The position numbers were made by a program, and so were the translations under genes. Shown piece after piece: positions 17,076 through 25,941 of a DNA stretch of 64,000 nucleotides. The notes beneath the pieces were generated by a model. It was not told where the DNA came from and searched no databases. It worked only from the letters and a program-made list of their open reading frames with translations. This stretch comes from CAIKXD01 sp035439485. GTDB taxonomy: Bacteria; Bacteroidota; Bacteroidia; UBA4408. Numbering within the stretch: position 1 is the first letter of the stretch; each line of letters begins with the position of its first letter. The stretch spans positions 5,563 to 69,562 of the forward strand of contig DAORKI010000005.1 of NCBI GenBank assembly GCA_035439485.1, in the 5' to 3' direction.

Positions 17076-18116
17076 TTGAACACAACTAAAAAATATACAG
17101 TAACAGTAATCGATAAGGTTTTTGAAACAAGTGACACCTGTACAATAAAATTCAAACAACCATCTTTAAAAAAAATAACATACTTATCTGGACAGTTTAT
17201 TACCTTGAACCTAATGATAGAAGGTCGTTTATATCGAAGACCTTACTCTATTTCAAGTGTTTTTAATATTGATAATAGTCTAAATATAACTGTGAAAGCA
17301 ATTCAAAATGGCAAGGTTTCAAAGTATATTTATGAAGAATTAAAAATTGGACAATCACTGGAAATTGACGAGCCTTTAGGTAATTTTATTTTACCTCAAA
17401 ATATTTCTAGTCCTGTAATTTTGTGGGCAGCAGGCAGTGGGATAGCACCAATTTATGCCCATTTAAGATTTCTGTTATATAAAACAAATAATAAAGTGTT
17501 GCTGAATTTCAGCAGTTCTAGAATAGAAAATACAATTTTTTTAGATTCACTTCAAAATTTGAAGAAAGATTTCAATGAAAGATTCTTTTTTCAACTCTTT
17601 TTATCAAAAGCACCAACAAATTCAAACAATGATGATACAATTTTAGGAAGGCTAAGTGAAAAAGAAATTAATGATTTAGTTACAATAAATAAATACAATA
17701 ACGCAACACTTCATTATATTTGTGGACCAAATGAGTATAATGTTTTATTAAAACAAAGTTTATTAGCACTTGGTTGCAATGAACATGATATATTCATTGA
17801 AGATTTTAAAGTGATATTAAATGAAGAGGAGCTGAAAAACGTGGTTGATGCAGAAGTAAATATCACAAACGGTGTGAATGTTAATAATTTTAAGGTTTTG
17901 AGAGGTAATAGTATTTTAAGTAAAGCCCTTGATTTAGGATTAAATTTGAATTACAGTTGTCAAACTGGAACTTGTGAGCTTTGCAAAGGGCAAATTTTAC
18001 TTGGTTCAGTTAAAGAAATAGTTCATCATCAAACAAGAATTAAAAGTACTGGGGAAGAGTGCCTATTATGCAGCAGTTTACCTTTAACAAAAGAAATATC
18101 AATTAGTATAAATTAA
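17076..18116 (+). CDS. Flavin/[2Fe-2S] reductase, probable partner of the CDP-sugar 3-dehydrase (E3 role)
   Basis: A 346-residue reductase. Residues 1-105 form the FAD-binding barrel (RRPYSISS at 54-61), 106-235 the NAD(P)-binding domain (AAGSGIAP at 118-125, later CGP), and 260-346 a plant-type ferredoxin with C295, C300, C303 and C332. In the 3,6-dideoxyhexose pathway E3 (AscD/DdhD) passes electrons from NADH to the E1 dehydrase; this gene heads an operon that holds all other members, so that role is the natural guess. Known E3 proteins carry the ferredoxin at the N-terminus; here the order is reversed, as in PaaE-like reductases. The start is TTG: a stop lies four codons upstream and the next ATG falls within the FAD domain. 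Confidence 0.85.
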   Translation: MNTTKKYTVTVIDKVFETSDTCTIKFKQPSLKKITYLSGQFITLNLMIEGRLYRRPYSISSVFNIDNSLNITVKAIQNGKVSKYIYEELKIGQSLEIDEPLGNFILPQNISSPVILWAAGSGIAPIYAHLRFLLYKTNNKVLLNFSSSRIENTIFLDSLQNLKKDFNERFFFQLFLSKAPTNSNNDDTILGRLSEKEINDLVTINKYNNATLHYICGPNEYNVLLKQSLLALGCNEHDIFIEDFKVILNEEELKNVVDAEVNITNGVNVNNFKVLRGNSILSKALDLGLNLNYSCQTGTCELCKGQILLGSVKEIVHHQTRIKSTGEECLLCSSLPLTKEISISIN

Positions 18117-18119
18117 ATT

Positions 18120-18890
18120 ATGAAAGTAGTAATTTTAGCAGGTGGACTTGGCACGCGGTTATCTGAAGAAACAGTATTAAAACCAAAACCAATGGTTGAA
18201 ATTGGCGGTATGCCTATTTTGTGGCATATCATGAAAATTTATTCCAAACATGGTTTTAATGATTTTATAGTTTGTTTAGGTTATAAAGGCTTTGTGGTAA
18301 AAGAGTATTTTGCCAATTATTTTTTACATAAATCAGATGTCACAATAGATTTAAAAAGCAACACTGTAGAAGTACATGATACACAGGCTGAACCTTGGAA
18401 AATTACGCTTGTTGATACTGGAGATAATTCAATGACCGGGGGAAGAATTAAAAGAATTCAAAAGCATATTGGTAATGAAACATTCATGCTTACCTATGGT
18501 GATGGGGTTGCAGATATTGATATTAATGAATTAGTTAATTTTCATCGTTCCAACAATAAATATTGCACCGTTACTGCTGTGCAACCTTCAGGAAGGTTTG
18601 GCTTATTAAATATTAATGAAAAAAATCAAGTAAATTCTTTCTTTGAAAAACCGAAAGGAGATGGTTCATGGATTAATGGAGGCTTTTTTGTATGTGAACC
18701 TCAAGTATTTGATTTTATTGAAGGAGATGATACCATTTGGGAAAAATCACCAATGGAAAAAATTGCCACTGAAGGTCAAATGTGCGCCTTCAAGCATAGT
18801 ACTTTTTGGCGCCCAATGGATACTTTAAAAGACAAAATGGATCTCAATGAAATGTGGAACGAAAACAAAGCCCCTTGGAAAATTTGGTAG
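18120..18890 (+). CDS. rfbF: Glucose-1-phosphate cytidylyltransferase
   Basis: Makes CDP-glucose from glucose 1-phosphate and CTP, the first step toward CDP-dideoxy sugars (RfbF/DdhA/AscA). The 256-residue length is typical. The nucleotide-binding loop is LAGGLGTRLSEET, with KPKPMVEIGGMPILWHIMK following. Further family marks are YGDGVADIDI with the metal aspartates, FEKPKGDGSWINGGFF and the C-terminal FWRPMDTLKDK. It begins 3 bases after the reductase stop, and the 4,6-dehydratase frame overlaps its end. Confidence 0.95.
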   Translation: MKVVILAGGLGTRLSEETVLKPKPMVEIGGMPILWHIMKIYSKHGFNDFIVCLGYKGFVVKEYFANYFLHKSDVTIDLKSNTVEVHDTQAEPWKITLVDTGDNSMTGGRIKRIQKHIGNETFMLTYGDGVADIDINELVNFHRSNNKYCTVTAVQPSGRFGLLNINEKNQVNSFFEKPKGDGSWINGGFFVCEPQVFDFIEGDDTIWEKSPMEKIATEGQMCAFKHSTFWRPMDTLKDKMDLNEMWNENKAPWKIW

Positions 18891-19975
18891 AAAATTTTAA
18901 TATACTTAAAGAGGTATATCATAACAAAAATGTTTTTGTAACTGGTCATACGGGATTTAAAGGCTCATGGTTAATAAAACTGCTACATTTACTTGGAGCC
19001 AATATCAAAGGGTATGCTTTACAGCCTGAAAACGAATTTGACCTTTACCATGTTATTAAAGGCGATGCGCTTTGCCAATCGGTTATTGCTGATTTAAGGG
19101 ATAAAAATCGTTTGAAAGATGAAATTTTAGCTTTCAATCCTGATTTTATTTTTCATTTAGCAGCACAACCTTTAGTAAGATTAAGCTATGAATTTCCAGC
19201 CGAAACATTTGAAGTAAATGCCATTGGTACTGCAAACCTACTTGAAGCTTTGAGGGAACTTCCAAAGAAATGTCAAGTTGTTTTAATTACTACTGATAAG
19301 GTATATCATAATTATGAGTGGGATTATCCTTATCGTGAAAATGATAGATTGGGAGGTTATGACCCTTATAGTGCCAGTAAAGCTTGTGCAGAAATAGTAA
19401 TAGACTCCTTTAGGAATTCCTTTTTTAATGTGAAACATTATGAACATCACCAAAAGGCAATTGCAGCGGCTAGAGCAGGAAATGTAATAGGAGGTGGCGA
19501 CTGGGCTAAAGATAGGTTGGTTCCTGATATTGTTCGGGCCTTAAGTCAATCTAAAAATGTTATATTAAGAAATCCCAACTCCGTTAGACCATGGCAACAT
19601 GTAATAGAACCAATTTATGGTTATTTATTACTAGGAGTTAAGTTATCCCAAAATCCAATAGCTTATGCACAAGCATATAATTTTGGACCTTATGTACATG
19701 ATGCACTGCCCGTGCTCGATATGACTAAACTGGCAATTGAATCATGGGGAGCAGGTTCATATGAACTATTAACTGATCCAAACCAACCGCATGAAGCTAA
19801 ATTACTTAAACTCGATATCAGTAAAACTTCAACTGAAATTGGCTGGTTTCCAAAATTAAATGCAAAGTTAGCTATAAAAATTACAATTGATTGGTACAAG
19901 CAATATCAAAATTCCAACAAGCATATTGAAAGCTTTATGGATTCACAAATCTTGAACTATTTTAATGCACAATAA
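18854..19975 (+). CDS. rfbG: CDP-glucose 4,6-dehydratase
   Basis: Converts CDP-glucose to CDP-4-keto-6-deoxyglucose using bound NAD+ (RfbG/DdhB/AscB); a short-chain dehydrogenase of the extended type. The NAD loop is VTGHTGFKGSWL, followed by HLAAQPLVRLSYE. Catalytic residues are in TTDKVYHN and YDPYSASK (YxxxK). VNAIGTANLLEAL and VRPWQHVIEP are family signatures. The ATG at 18854 overlaps rfbF by 37 bases and gives 373 residues. A TTG at 18884, overlapping the rfbF stop, would give a protein beginning MVENFNILK, closer to known N-termini, and may be the real start. Confidence 0.93.
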   Translation: MERKQSPLENLVENFNILKEVYHNKNVFVTGHTGFKGSWLIKLLHLLGANIKGYALQPENEFDLYHVIKGDALCQSVIADLRDKNRLKDEILAFNPDFIFHLAAQPLVRLSYEFPAETFEVNAIGTANLLEALRELPKKCQVVLITTDKVYHNYEWDYPYRENDRLGGYDPYSASKACAEIVIDSFRNSFFNVKHYEHHQKAIAAARAGNVIGGGDWAKDRLVPDIVRALSQSKNVILRNPNSVRPWQHVIEPIYGYLLLGVKLSQNPIAYAQAYNFGPYVHDALPVLDMTKLAIESWGAGSYELLTDPNQPHEAKLLKLDISKTSTEIGWFPKLNAKLAIKITIDWYKQYQNSNKHIESFMDSQILNYFNAQ

Positions 19976-20885
19976 GGTTCTTATTACTGGTATAACCGGA
20001 TTTTTAGGCTCCCATATTGCAAGGCATTTGCTGAATCAAAATGATGAAATTATTGCATGGGTGCGAAGAAGTTCTAATATGCACAGATGTATTGATTTTG
20101 CTGAAAAAATTAATTTTTGTTATGAGGAAGATGAGAATTTTGAATTTAATATACATAAATTTAATCCTTCTATCATTATCCATTGTGCTTGGGTTGGAGT
20201 TACCGCGTCTGAAAGAGAAAGCATGGAGCTCCAATTAAAAAACCTTGAATTAACTGACAAATTAATTAATATAGCCAAAGGCTTAAATTTAAATAAATTC
20301 ATTTGTTTAGGTTCTCAGGCTGAATATGGTTATATTGATGGTATTATTGATGAAAGTGCTGAAACTAAACCCACTAATGCATATGGTAAGGTAAAATTAT
20401 TGGTGTTGTCGAAAATACAAGGGTATTGTTCATCTAACAATTTAGATTGGTATTGGCTCAGAATATTCTCTGTTTTTGGACCTGGTGAAGATGATTCTTG
20501 GTTAATTCCTTCTTTAATTCATACCATGCATAAAATGGAATCCATGGACATGACCTTAGGTGAACAAAAATATGCTTATTTGTTTATTGAAGATTTTACC
20601 CTCATTGTTGAAAATATTATAAATCTCAATGTTCAATCTGGAGTATACAATGTTTGTTCCCCCAACGCATTATCAATTAAAGAATTAGCCTTGAAAATAT
20701 TGAATTTGCTTAATCCTAATTTTAAGATTAATTTTGGTGCATTACCATATCGAAATAAACAATCAATGCTTGTTCAAGGAAATATTTCAAAACTAATTCA
20801 TCAAATTGGTGAAATTAAGTTTACAGATGTTAACTTAGCGCTCACAAAAACTATTGAGCACTATAAGTATAAAGTAAATTTATGA
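19965..20885 (+). CDS. NAD(P)-dependent sugar epimerase/reductase (SDR), possible YerF or abequose-synthase role
   Basis: A 306-residue extended short-chain dehydrogenase. The cofactor loop is ITGITGFLGSHIA, and the active site is S in LGSQAEYG with Y and K in NAYGKVK. In CDP-dideoxyhexose operons an enzyme of this type makes the last reduction: at C4 in abequose or paratose synthase, or in the two-carbon side chain in YerF. The neighbour downstream is a ThDP enzyme of the YerE type, so the side-chain reduction is a good candidate; this is inference. The gene overlaps rfbG by 11 bases and the ThDP gene by 4 (ATGA), so expression is tightly coupled. Confidence 0.85.
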   Translation: MHNKVLITGITGFLGSHIARHLLNQNDEIIAWVRRSSNMHRCIDFAEKINFCYEEDENFEFNIHKFNPSIIIHCAWVGVTASERESMELQLKNLELTDKLINIAKGLNLNKFICLGSQAEYGYIDGIIDESAETKPTNAYGKVKLLVLSKIQGYCSSNNLDWYWLRIFSVFGPGEDDSWLIPSLIHTMHKMESMDMTLGEQKYAYLFIEDFTLIVENIINLNVQSGVYNVCSPNALSIKELALKILNLLNPNFKINFGALPYRNKQSMLVQGNISKLIHQIGEIKFTDVNLALTKTIEHYKYKVNL

Positions 20886-22600
20886 AAGCCTCCGATTACA
20901 TAGCACTCTTTTTAGAAAAAAAAGGAATTGATACGGTTTTTGAACTTTCTGGAGGAATGATTACTCATTTGCTCGATTCATTAAATCAAAAAACTAAAAT
21001 TAATATTGTTACCATGCATCATGAACAAGCTGCAGCATTCGCAGCTGACGGTTATGCACGTGTAAAAAATATACCTGGTGTGGCTTTAGCTACTAGTGGC
21101 CCTGGTGCAACAAACTTGCTCACTGGTATAGGAAGCTGCTATTTTGATAGCGTACCGGCCATTTTTATTACTGGACAAGTAAACCGACACGAACAAAAGG
21201 GTGATAGAAAGATTAGACAACTTGGTTTTCAAGAAACAGATATAGTGAGCATGGCTCAACCTATTACAAAAGCCGCCTTTTTGGTTAATAATCCGCAAGA
21301 TTTACCTGAAATTTTGGAAAATGCTTTTCAAATTTCAACCACAGGACGACCTGGACCGGTGTTATTGGATATTCCTATGGATGTTCAAAGAGCACTTATT
21401 GAAGTGAACAATTCATTTGAATCATCAATAATTGAGCAAAACATACATCCTGAGGTCTTAAAAAACCTTGTTGAATGTATTCAATTAGCCCAAAAACCAC
21501 TCATATTGGCAGGAAGAGGTGTTCAAGCTGCTGGAGCAAAATCTGCTTTTAATGAACTTGTGGAGAAAACAGGAATTCCAGTAATAACAACCCTTTTAGG
21601 AATTGACGCTATCGCCTATAATGACCCAAAAAGGGTAGGTTTTATAGGAAGTTATGGAAATAGATGGTCGAATATGGCCTTTGGAGACTGTGATTTATTA
21701 ATTGTGCTTGGAAGTCGATTAGATATTAGACAAACTGGAGCGGATGCTGATTTCATTGCCAATCGTAAAATTTTTCATGTCGACTGTGAATCTGGTGAAA
21801 TAAATAATAGGGTTAAAAATTGTATCCCAATTGTAGCCGACCTGAAGTATTTTATTTCTTCCTTTTTGGTATTATGTGAAAAGCTTAGTTTTCCATCATT
21901 TAATGAATGGAGGGAAAAAATTTCTAAGCTTAAAAAAGAATGGCCCGATACAGAAGAGTTAAAACCAAATGGGATAAATCCCAACAAATTGATGCACACT
22001 TTATCAAGTGCCTCTCAACTTGCCGCTGGCTATTTAGCTGATGTAGGAAGCCATCAAATGTGGTCTGCTCAATCTTTAGAAATACTCAATCATCAGTTTT
22101 TTTTAACCTCTGGTGGCATGGGGGCAATGGGTTTCGCTTTACCTGCTTCCATTGGAGCAAGTATAGCACTTAACAAAAAACCAGTGGTAGTAATTTTGGG
22201 TGATGGTTGTATGCAACTCAATATACAAGAACTTCAAACCATTGTTAGAAACAAATTGCCAATTAAAATTATTGTATTAAATAACCAAACCCTTGGTATG
22301 ATTCGTCAGTTTCAAGATAGCTATTTTGAGTCCAGATACCAATCTACTTATTGGGGCTATGATACGCCAGACTTTACTAAGGTTGCAGAAGCTTATGGTT
22401 TAAAGGCGCAGACTGTTTCCAAGCAAGAACAACTCAAGGAAGTTTTTGATTGGATTTGGAATGAGCAAAATGTGAATGATCCTGTGCTTATTCAGGTAAT
22501 GATTGACCCGCATACAAACACATATCCTAAAATTGCATTTGGTAGGCCGATAACTGAAATGGAACCTATGGCAAAACCAATTGGAATGGAAAGTACCTAA
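20882..22600 (+). CDS. ThDP-dependent acetolactate-synthase-like enzyme, possible YerE
   Basis: A 572-residue enzyme with the three domains of the acetolactate synthase family: Pyr domain with the catalytic glutamate E48 in MHHEQAAAFAADGYAR, a central domain (LLGIDAIAYNDPKRVGFIGSYG), and the PP domain with the ThDP motif starting GDGCMQLN near residue 440 and closing NN about 27 residues later. Housekeeping acetolactate synthases lie in branched-chain amino acid operons with a small subunit; here it sits among CDP-sugar genes. In yersiniose A synthesis the homolog YerE moves a two-carbon unit from pyruvate to C4 of CDP-4-keto-3,6-dideoxyglucose. That activity fits the context but is not proven. 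Coupled by ATGA to the SDR gene. Confidence 0.88.
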   Translation: MKASDYIALFLEKKGIDTVFELSGGMITHLLDSLNQKTKINIVTMHHEQAAAFAADGYARVKNIPGVALATSGPGATNLLTGIGSCYFDSVPAIFITGQVNRHEQKGDRKIRQLGFQETDIVSMAQPITKAAFLVNNPQDLPEILENAFQISTTGRPGPVLLDIPMDVQRALIEVNNSFESSIIEQNIHPEVLKNLVECIQLAQKPLILAGRGVQAAGAKSAFNELVEKTGIPVITTLLGIDAIAYNDPKRVGFIGSYGNRWSNMAFGDCDLLIVLGSRLDIRQTGADADFIANRKIFHVDCESGEINNRVKNCIPIVADLKYFISSFLVLCEKLSFPSFNEWREKISKLKKEWPDTEELKPNGINPNKLMHTLSSASQLAAGYLADVGSHQMWSAQSLEILNHQFFLTSGGMGAMGFALPASIGASIALNKKPVVVILGDGCMQLNIQELQTIVRNKLPIKIIVLNNQTLGMIRQFQDSYFESRYQSTYWGYDTPDFTKVAEAYGLKAQTVSKQEQLKEVFDWIWNEQNVNDPVLIQVMIDPHTNTYPKIAFGRPITEMEPMAKPIGMEST

Positions 22601-22620
22601 TTATTAAAGATAAAATATTA

Positions 22621-23925
22621 ATGTTTAAAAATCTAATTAATACCGATTTATTTAACAATTTAAGTCTTATTGCTGAAAGTAAGACTAAAAATACTATTGT
22701 TGCTGGTGAAAATTATATACCTGTAACTGGTAAAGTATTAGACAAAGATGATATATTGCTTGGTGTTGAAGCTGCCTTAGATGGATGGCTTACCGCAGGT
22801 AGGTTTGCTGAAACATTTGAAAAGGAATTTGCCTCTTATTTTGGTGCTCCTAAAGCTCTTTTGGTAAACAGTGGTTCTTCTGCTAATCTGGTTGCATTTT
22901 ATACTTTAACTTCTCCAAAGTTAGGAGATAGAGCTATAAAACCTGGTGACGAAGTAATCACAGTTGCAGCAGGATTTCCTACCACTATTAACCCTATGGT
23001 TCAATTTGGTGCAGTTCCAGTTTTTATTGATGTCGATATTGCAACGCACAATGTTGATGTGTCGCTTATAGAGGGTGCAATTTCAAGCAAAACAAAGGCT
23101 ATCATGATTGCACACACTTTGGGAAATCCTTTCAATTTAGATGTGGTGATGAATTTGGCCAGAAAATTTAATTTGTGGGTGGTTGAAGATGATTGTGACT
23201 CCTTAGGAGCCACTTATAATAACCAAAAAACAGGAACCTTTGGTGATTTGTCAACCTTCTCTTTTTATCCTGCTCATCATATAACTATGGGCGAAGGAGG
23301 GGCAGTTGTTATTAATAATCCTGAACTTGCCAAAATAGCAGAAAGTTTTAGAGATTGGGGAAGAGATTGTTATTGTGCACCCGGAAAAGACAACACCTGT
23401 GGTTGTAGATTTTCTCAACAGCTAGGCACCTTGCCTTATGGTTACGACCACAAATATACATATTCACACATAGGATTTAATTTGAAGGTAACCGATATGC
23501 AAGCTGCATTTGGATTGTCGCAATTCAAAAAGCTAGATTCATTTGTACAAAAAAGAAGAGAAAATTTTAAACTCTTGAAAGATAATTTGGAGCAATTTGA
23601 AGATATTTTCATACTTCCCGAGGAAACACCTAATAGCAATCCCTCATGGTTTGGGTTTTTACTAACGTTAAGGGAAGGTGACTCCAATGACAGACATATG
23701 TTGGTGCAACATCTTGAACAAAACAAAATTGGAACAAGATTACTTTTTGGAGGAAATTTATTGAGACAACCTGCTTATGCACAGATAAAACATCGTGTTT
23801 ATGGCAATTTAAATAATACAGATATTATTATGAATCAATCATTTTGGCTTGGCGTTTGGCCAGGATTAAACGAATCACATTATCAGTATATAGCTCAAGT
23901 TATCAAGAATTATATCAATAATTAA
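22621..23925 (+). CDS. rfbH: CDP-4-keto-6-deoxyglucose 3-dehydrase (E1)
   Basis: A 434-residue member of the DegT aminotransferase fold that uses PMP and a [2Fe-2S] cluster to remove the 3-hydroxyl (RfbH/DdhC/AscC). The PLP lysine of normal aminotransferases is replaced by histidine: SFYPAHHITMGEGG, with H220. The cluster ligands are exactly as reported for E1: C192-X57-C250-X1-C252-X7-C260. The N-terminal LTAGRFAETFEKEFA and LLVNSGSSANLVAF are typical of the family. With the reductase at the head of the operon it should give CDP-4-keto-3,6-dideoxyglucose. It follows the ThDP gene after 20 bases. Confidence 0.96.
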   Translation: MFKNLINTDLFNNLSLIAESKTKNTIVAGENYIPVTGKVLDKDDILLGVEAALDGWLTAGRFAETFEKEFASYFGAPKALLVNSGSSANLVAFYTLTSPKLGDRAIKPGDEVITVAAGFPTTINPMVQFGAVPVFIDVDIATHNVDVSLIEGAISSKTKAIMIAHTLGNPFNLDVVMNLARKFNLWVVEDDCDSLGATYNNQKTGTFGDLSTFSFYPAHHITMGEGGAVVINNPELAKIAESFRDWGRDCYCAPGKDNTCGCRFSQQLGTLPYGYDHKYTYSHIGFNLKVTDMQAAFGLSQFKKLDSFVQKRRENFKLLKDNLEQFEDIFILPEETPNSNPSWFGFLLTLREGDSNDRHMLVQHLEQNKIGTRLLFGGNLLRQPAYAQIKHRVYGNLNNTDIIMNQSFWLGVWPGLNESHYQYIAQVIKNYINN

Positions 23926-23964
23926 TTTATCTTTTGACGAATCATTTGTAAATAATTAATACTC

Positions 23965-24897
23965 GTGAAAAAGAAAATAAGCCTTGTCACTCCTTGTTAT
24001 AACGAGGAAGAAAATGTGAATGCGATTTATAGTGCTGTTAAAAATATCATGCAGTTAAAATCTCAATATGATTACGAGCATATTTTTATTGACAATAACT
24101 CCTCCGATAAAACGGTTCAAATATTAAAGAAAATTGCACTCGAAGATAAAAATGTAAAACTCATTGTTAACGCAAGAAATTTTGGACATATTCGATCTCC
24201 ATATTATGGGTTACTTCAAAGTTCGGGCGATGCAGTAATTTTAATTGTGGCCGACCTTCAAGACCCACCAGAACTTATTCATCAGTTTATTGAAAAGTGG
24301 GAGGAAGGATACAAAATTGTTGTGGGTGTAAAAAATCAAAGCAAAGAGTCTTTTCTCATGTTTGCTATTAGAAAAACTTTCTACAATTTAATCAATAAAT
24401 TATCCGAAACCAAACTAATCAAAAATTACACAGGATTTGGATTATATGATAAAAAAGTTATTGAAATTCTTAGGACTATTGATGATCCATATCCTTATTT
24501 TAGGGGCTTAATTTGTGATATTGGTTTTGAAATTGTAAAAATATCTTATGTTCAACCTCAAAGATACAGAGGAATTACAAAAAATAATTTTTATACACTT
24601 TATGATATTGCAATTCTTGGAATTACCAATCACTCAAAAGTACCTCTTAGATTAGCAACAATGGTTGGGTTTGTGGCTAGTTTAATTTCCTTATTGGTTG
24701 CTTTAATATATTTCCTTTATAAATTATTATATTGGGATTCTTTTGTTATTGGTTCGGCTCCAATGATTATTGGTGTGTTTTTATTTTCAGCTGTGCAATT
24801 AATGTTTATAGGAATTATTGGTGAGTATGTAGGGTCAATACATACACAGGTTTTGAAAAGACCTCTAGTAATTGAAAAGGAAAGGATAAATTTTTAA
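23965..24897 (+). CDS. Polyprenyl-phosphate glycosyltransferase, GtrB/ArnC type (first of two)
   Basis: A 310-residue GT2 enzyme: ISLVTPCYNEEENV at the N-terminus, acceptor/donor block IDNNSSDKT and the metal motif VADLQDPPELI, then two membrane segments at about 230-252 and 265-288 and a basic tail. Such enzymes attach a sugar from a nucleotide donor to undecaprenyl phosphate at the inner face of the membrane. The start is GTG at 23965; no ATG is near. It follows rfbH by 39 bases, so its donor could be one of the sugars made by the upstream genes. Confidence 0.88.
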   Translation: MKKKISLVTPCYNEEENVNAIYSAVKNIMQLKSQYDYEHIFIDNNSSDKTVQILKKIALEDKNVKLIVNARNFGHIRSPYYGLLQSSGDAVILIVADLQDPPELIHQFIEKWEEGYKIVVGVKNQSKESFLMFAIRKTFYNLINKLSETKLIKNYTGFGLYDKKVIEILRTIDDPYPYFRGLICDIGFEIVKISYVQPQRYRGITKNNFYTLYDIAILGITNHSKVPLRLATMVGFVASLISLLVALIYFLYKLLYWDSFVIGSAPMIIGVFLFSAVQLMFIGIIGEYVGSIHTQVLKRPLVIEKERINF

Positions 24898-25023
24898 AAT
24901 TTTGCAGGAAAGACTATGACATTAATGGAACTTATTTTAAGTAGTTTTAATCATCCAAAAAAAAATTAGATTGGTGTTTTTTAATTCCACCTTTGTTTAA
25001 TAATTTAAAGTAATTTACTTTCC

Positions 25024-25941
25024 ATGAAATTGAGCATTATTAGCCCAGTATACAATGCTGAAATGGTATTAGATCAACTTGTGGAAAGGATTGAAGCTGC
25101 TGTTACTAAAATTACTAGCGACTTTGAAATAATTTTAATAGAAGATGGAAGTCCCGACAAAAGCTGGATTGTAATTGAAGATTTAGCTAAAACGAGAAAA
25201 CATGTTAAAGGGATTAAGTTAAGTCGAAATTTTGGGCAACATTACGCCATTTCTGCTGGTATCGACAATTGTAATGGCGATTGGATTGTAGTAATGGATT
25301 GTGACCTGCAAGATCAACCTGAAGAAATTCAAAAGCTCTATAATAAAGCAACCGAAGGTTATGATATTGTATATGGGCGAAGACATCAAAGAATGGATGG
25401 TTTTATTAAAAAAGCTTTTTCTAAATTTTTCCATAAACTGCTCAGTTATTTAACCGGATTACAGTATGATAGCACTGTAGCCAACTTTGGAATATATAGC
25501 AAAAAAGTGATAGAAAACCTAAAGTTTATGAACGATAAAATAAGGTTTTTCCCTTCTATGGTGAAATGGGTTGGATTTAAATCCGCAAGTGTTGATATTG
25601 AACATGCACAAAGAACCAATGGGAGTTCTAACTATGACTTCAAAAAATTATCTAAACTAGCTTTAGATGTTATTTTATCAACATCTGATAAACCAATGAG
25701 ACTCACAGTTCGGTTAGGAATTTATGTGGCCTTCTTTGCTTTACTTTTTGGTTTATATGTTATTTTAAGAGCAGTGTTTTTCGGCTTTTCAGTATCAGGA
25801 TATGCAAGTATTATTTTTTCCATTTGGTTTCTTTCAGGAATTATACTGGCTACACTTGGAATTGTCGGCTTATACGTAGGAAAAATATTTGAAGGGGTTA
25901 AAAACAGACCTGTTTATATTGTTGAAAAGGAGACGCAATGA
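25024..25941 (+). CDS. Polyprenyl-phosphate glycosyltransferase, GtrB/ArnC type (second of two)
   Basis: A 305-residue paralog of the preceding glycosyltransferase: LSIISPVYNAEMVL, LIEDGSPDKSW, and the metal motif VVMDCDLQDQPEEI, with two membrane segments near residues 230-252 and 262-285. By eye it is only distantly like its neighbour, so the two probably use different sugars. A gap of 126 bases separates them, long enough for an internal promoter, but I see no convincing box. The next gene starts directly after its stop. Confidence 0.88.
   Translation: MKLSIISPVYNAEMVLDQLVERIEAAVTKITSDFEIILIEDGSPDKSWIVIEDLAKTRKHVKGIKLSRNFGQHYAISAGIDNCNGDWIVVMDCDLQDQPEEIQKLYNKATEGYDIVYGRRHQRMDGFIKKAFSKFFHKLLSYLTGLQYDSTVANFGIYSKKVIENLKFMNDKIRFFPSMVKWVGFKSASVDIEHAQRTNGSSNYDFKKLSKLALDVILSTSDKPMRLTVRLGIYVAFFALLFGLYVILRAVFFGFSVSGYASIIFSIWFLSGIILATLGIVGLYVGKIFEGVKNRPVYIVEKETQ

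Noticed and set aside
18149..18165. TGGCACG motif resembling a sigma-54 element
   Set aside because: It lies inside rfbF and encodes the conserved LGTRL nucleotide loop; there is no -12 element at the right distance.
20882..22600. Housekeeping acetolactate synthase (ilvB)
   Set aside because: The domain plan fits, but there is no small subunit or other ilv gene, and the gene is overlap-coupled to CDP-sugar genes. A sugar-modifying role is preferred.
22621..23925. Ordinary PLP sugar aminotransferase
   Set aside because: The PLP lysine is replaced by histidine and four cysteines match the [2Fe-2S] spacing of E1, so it is a dehydrase.
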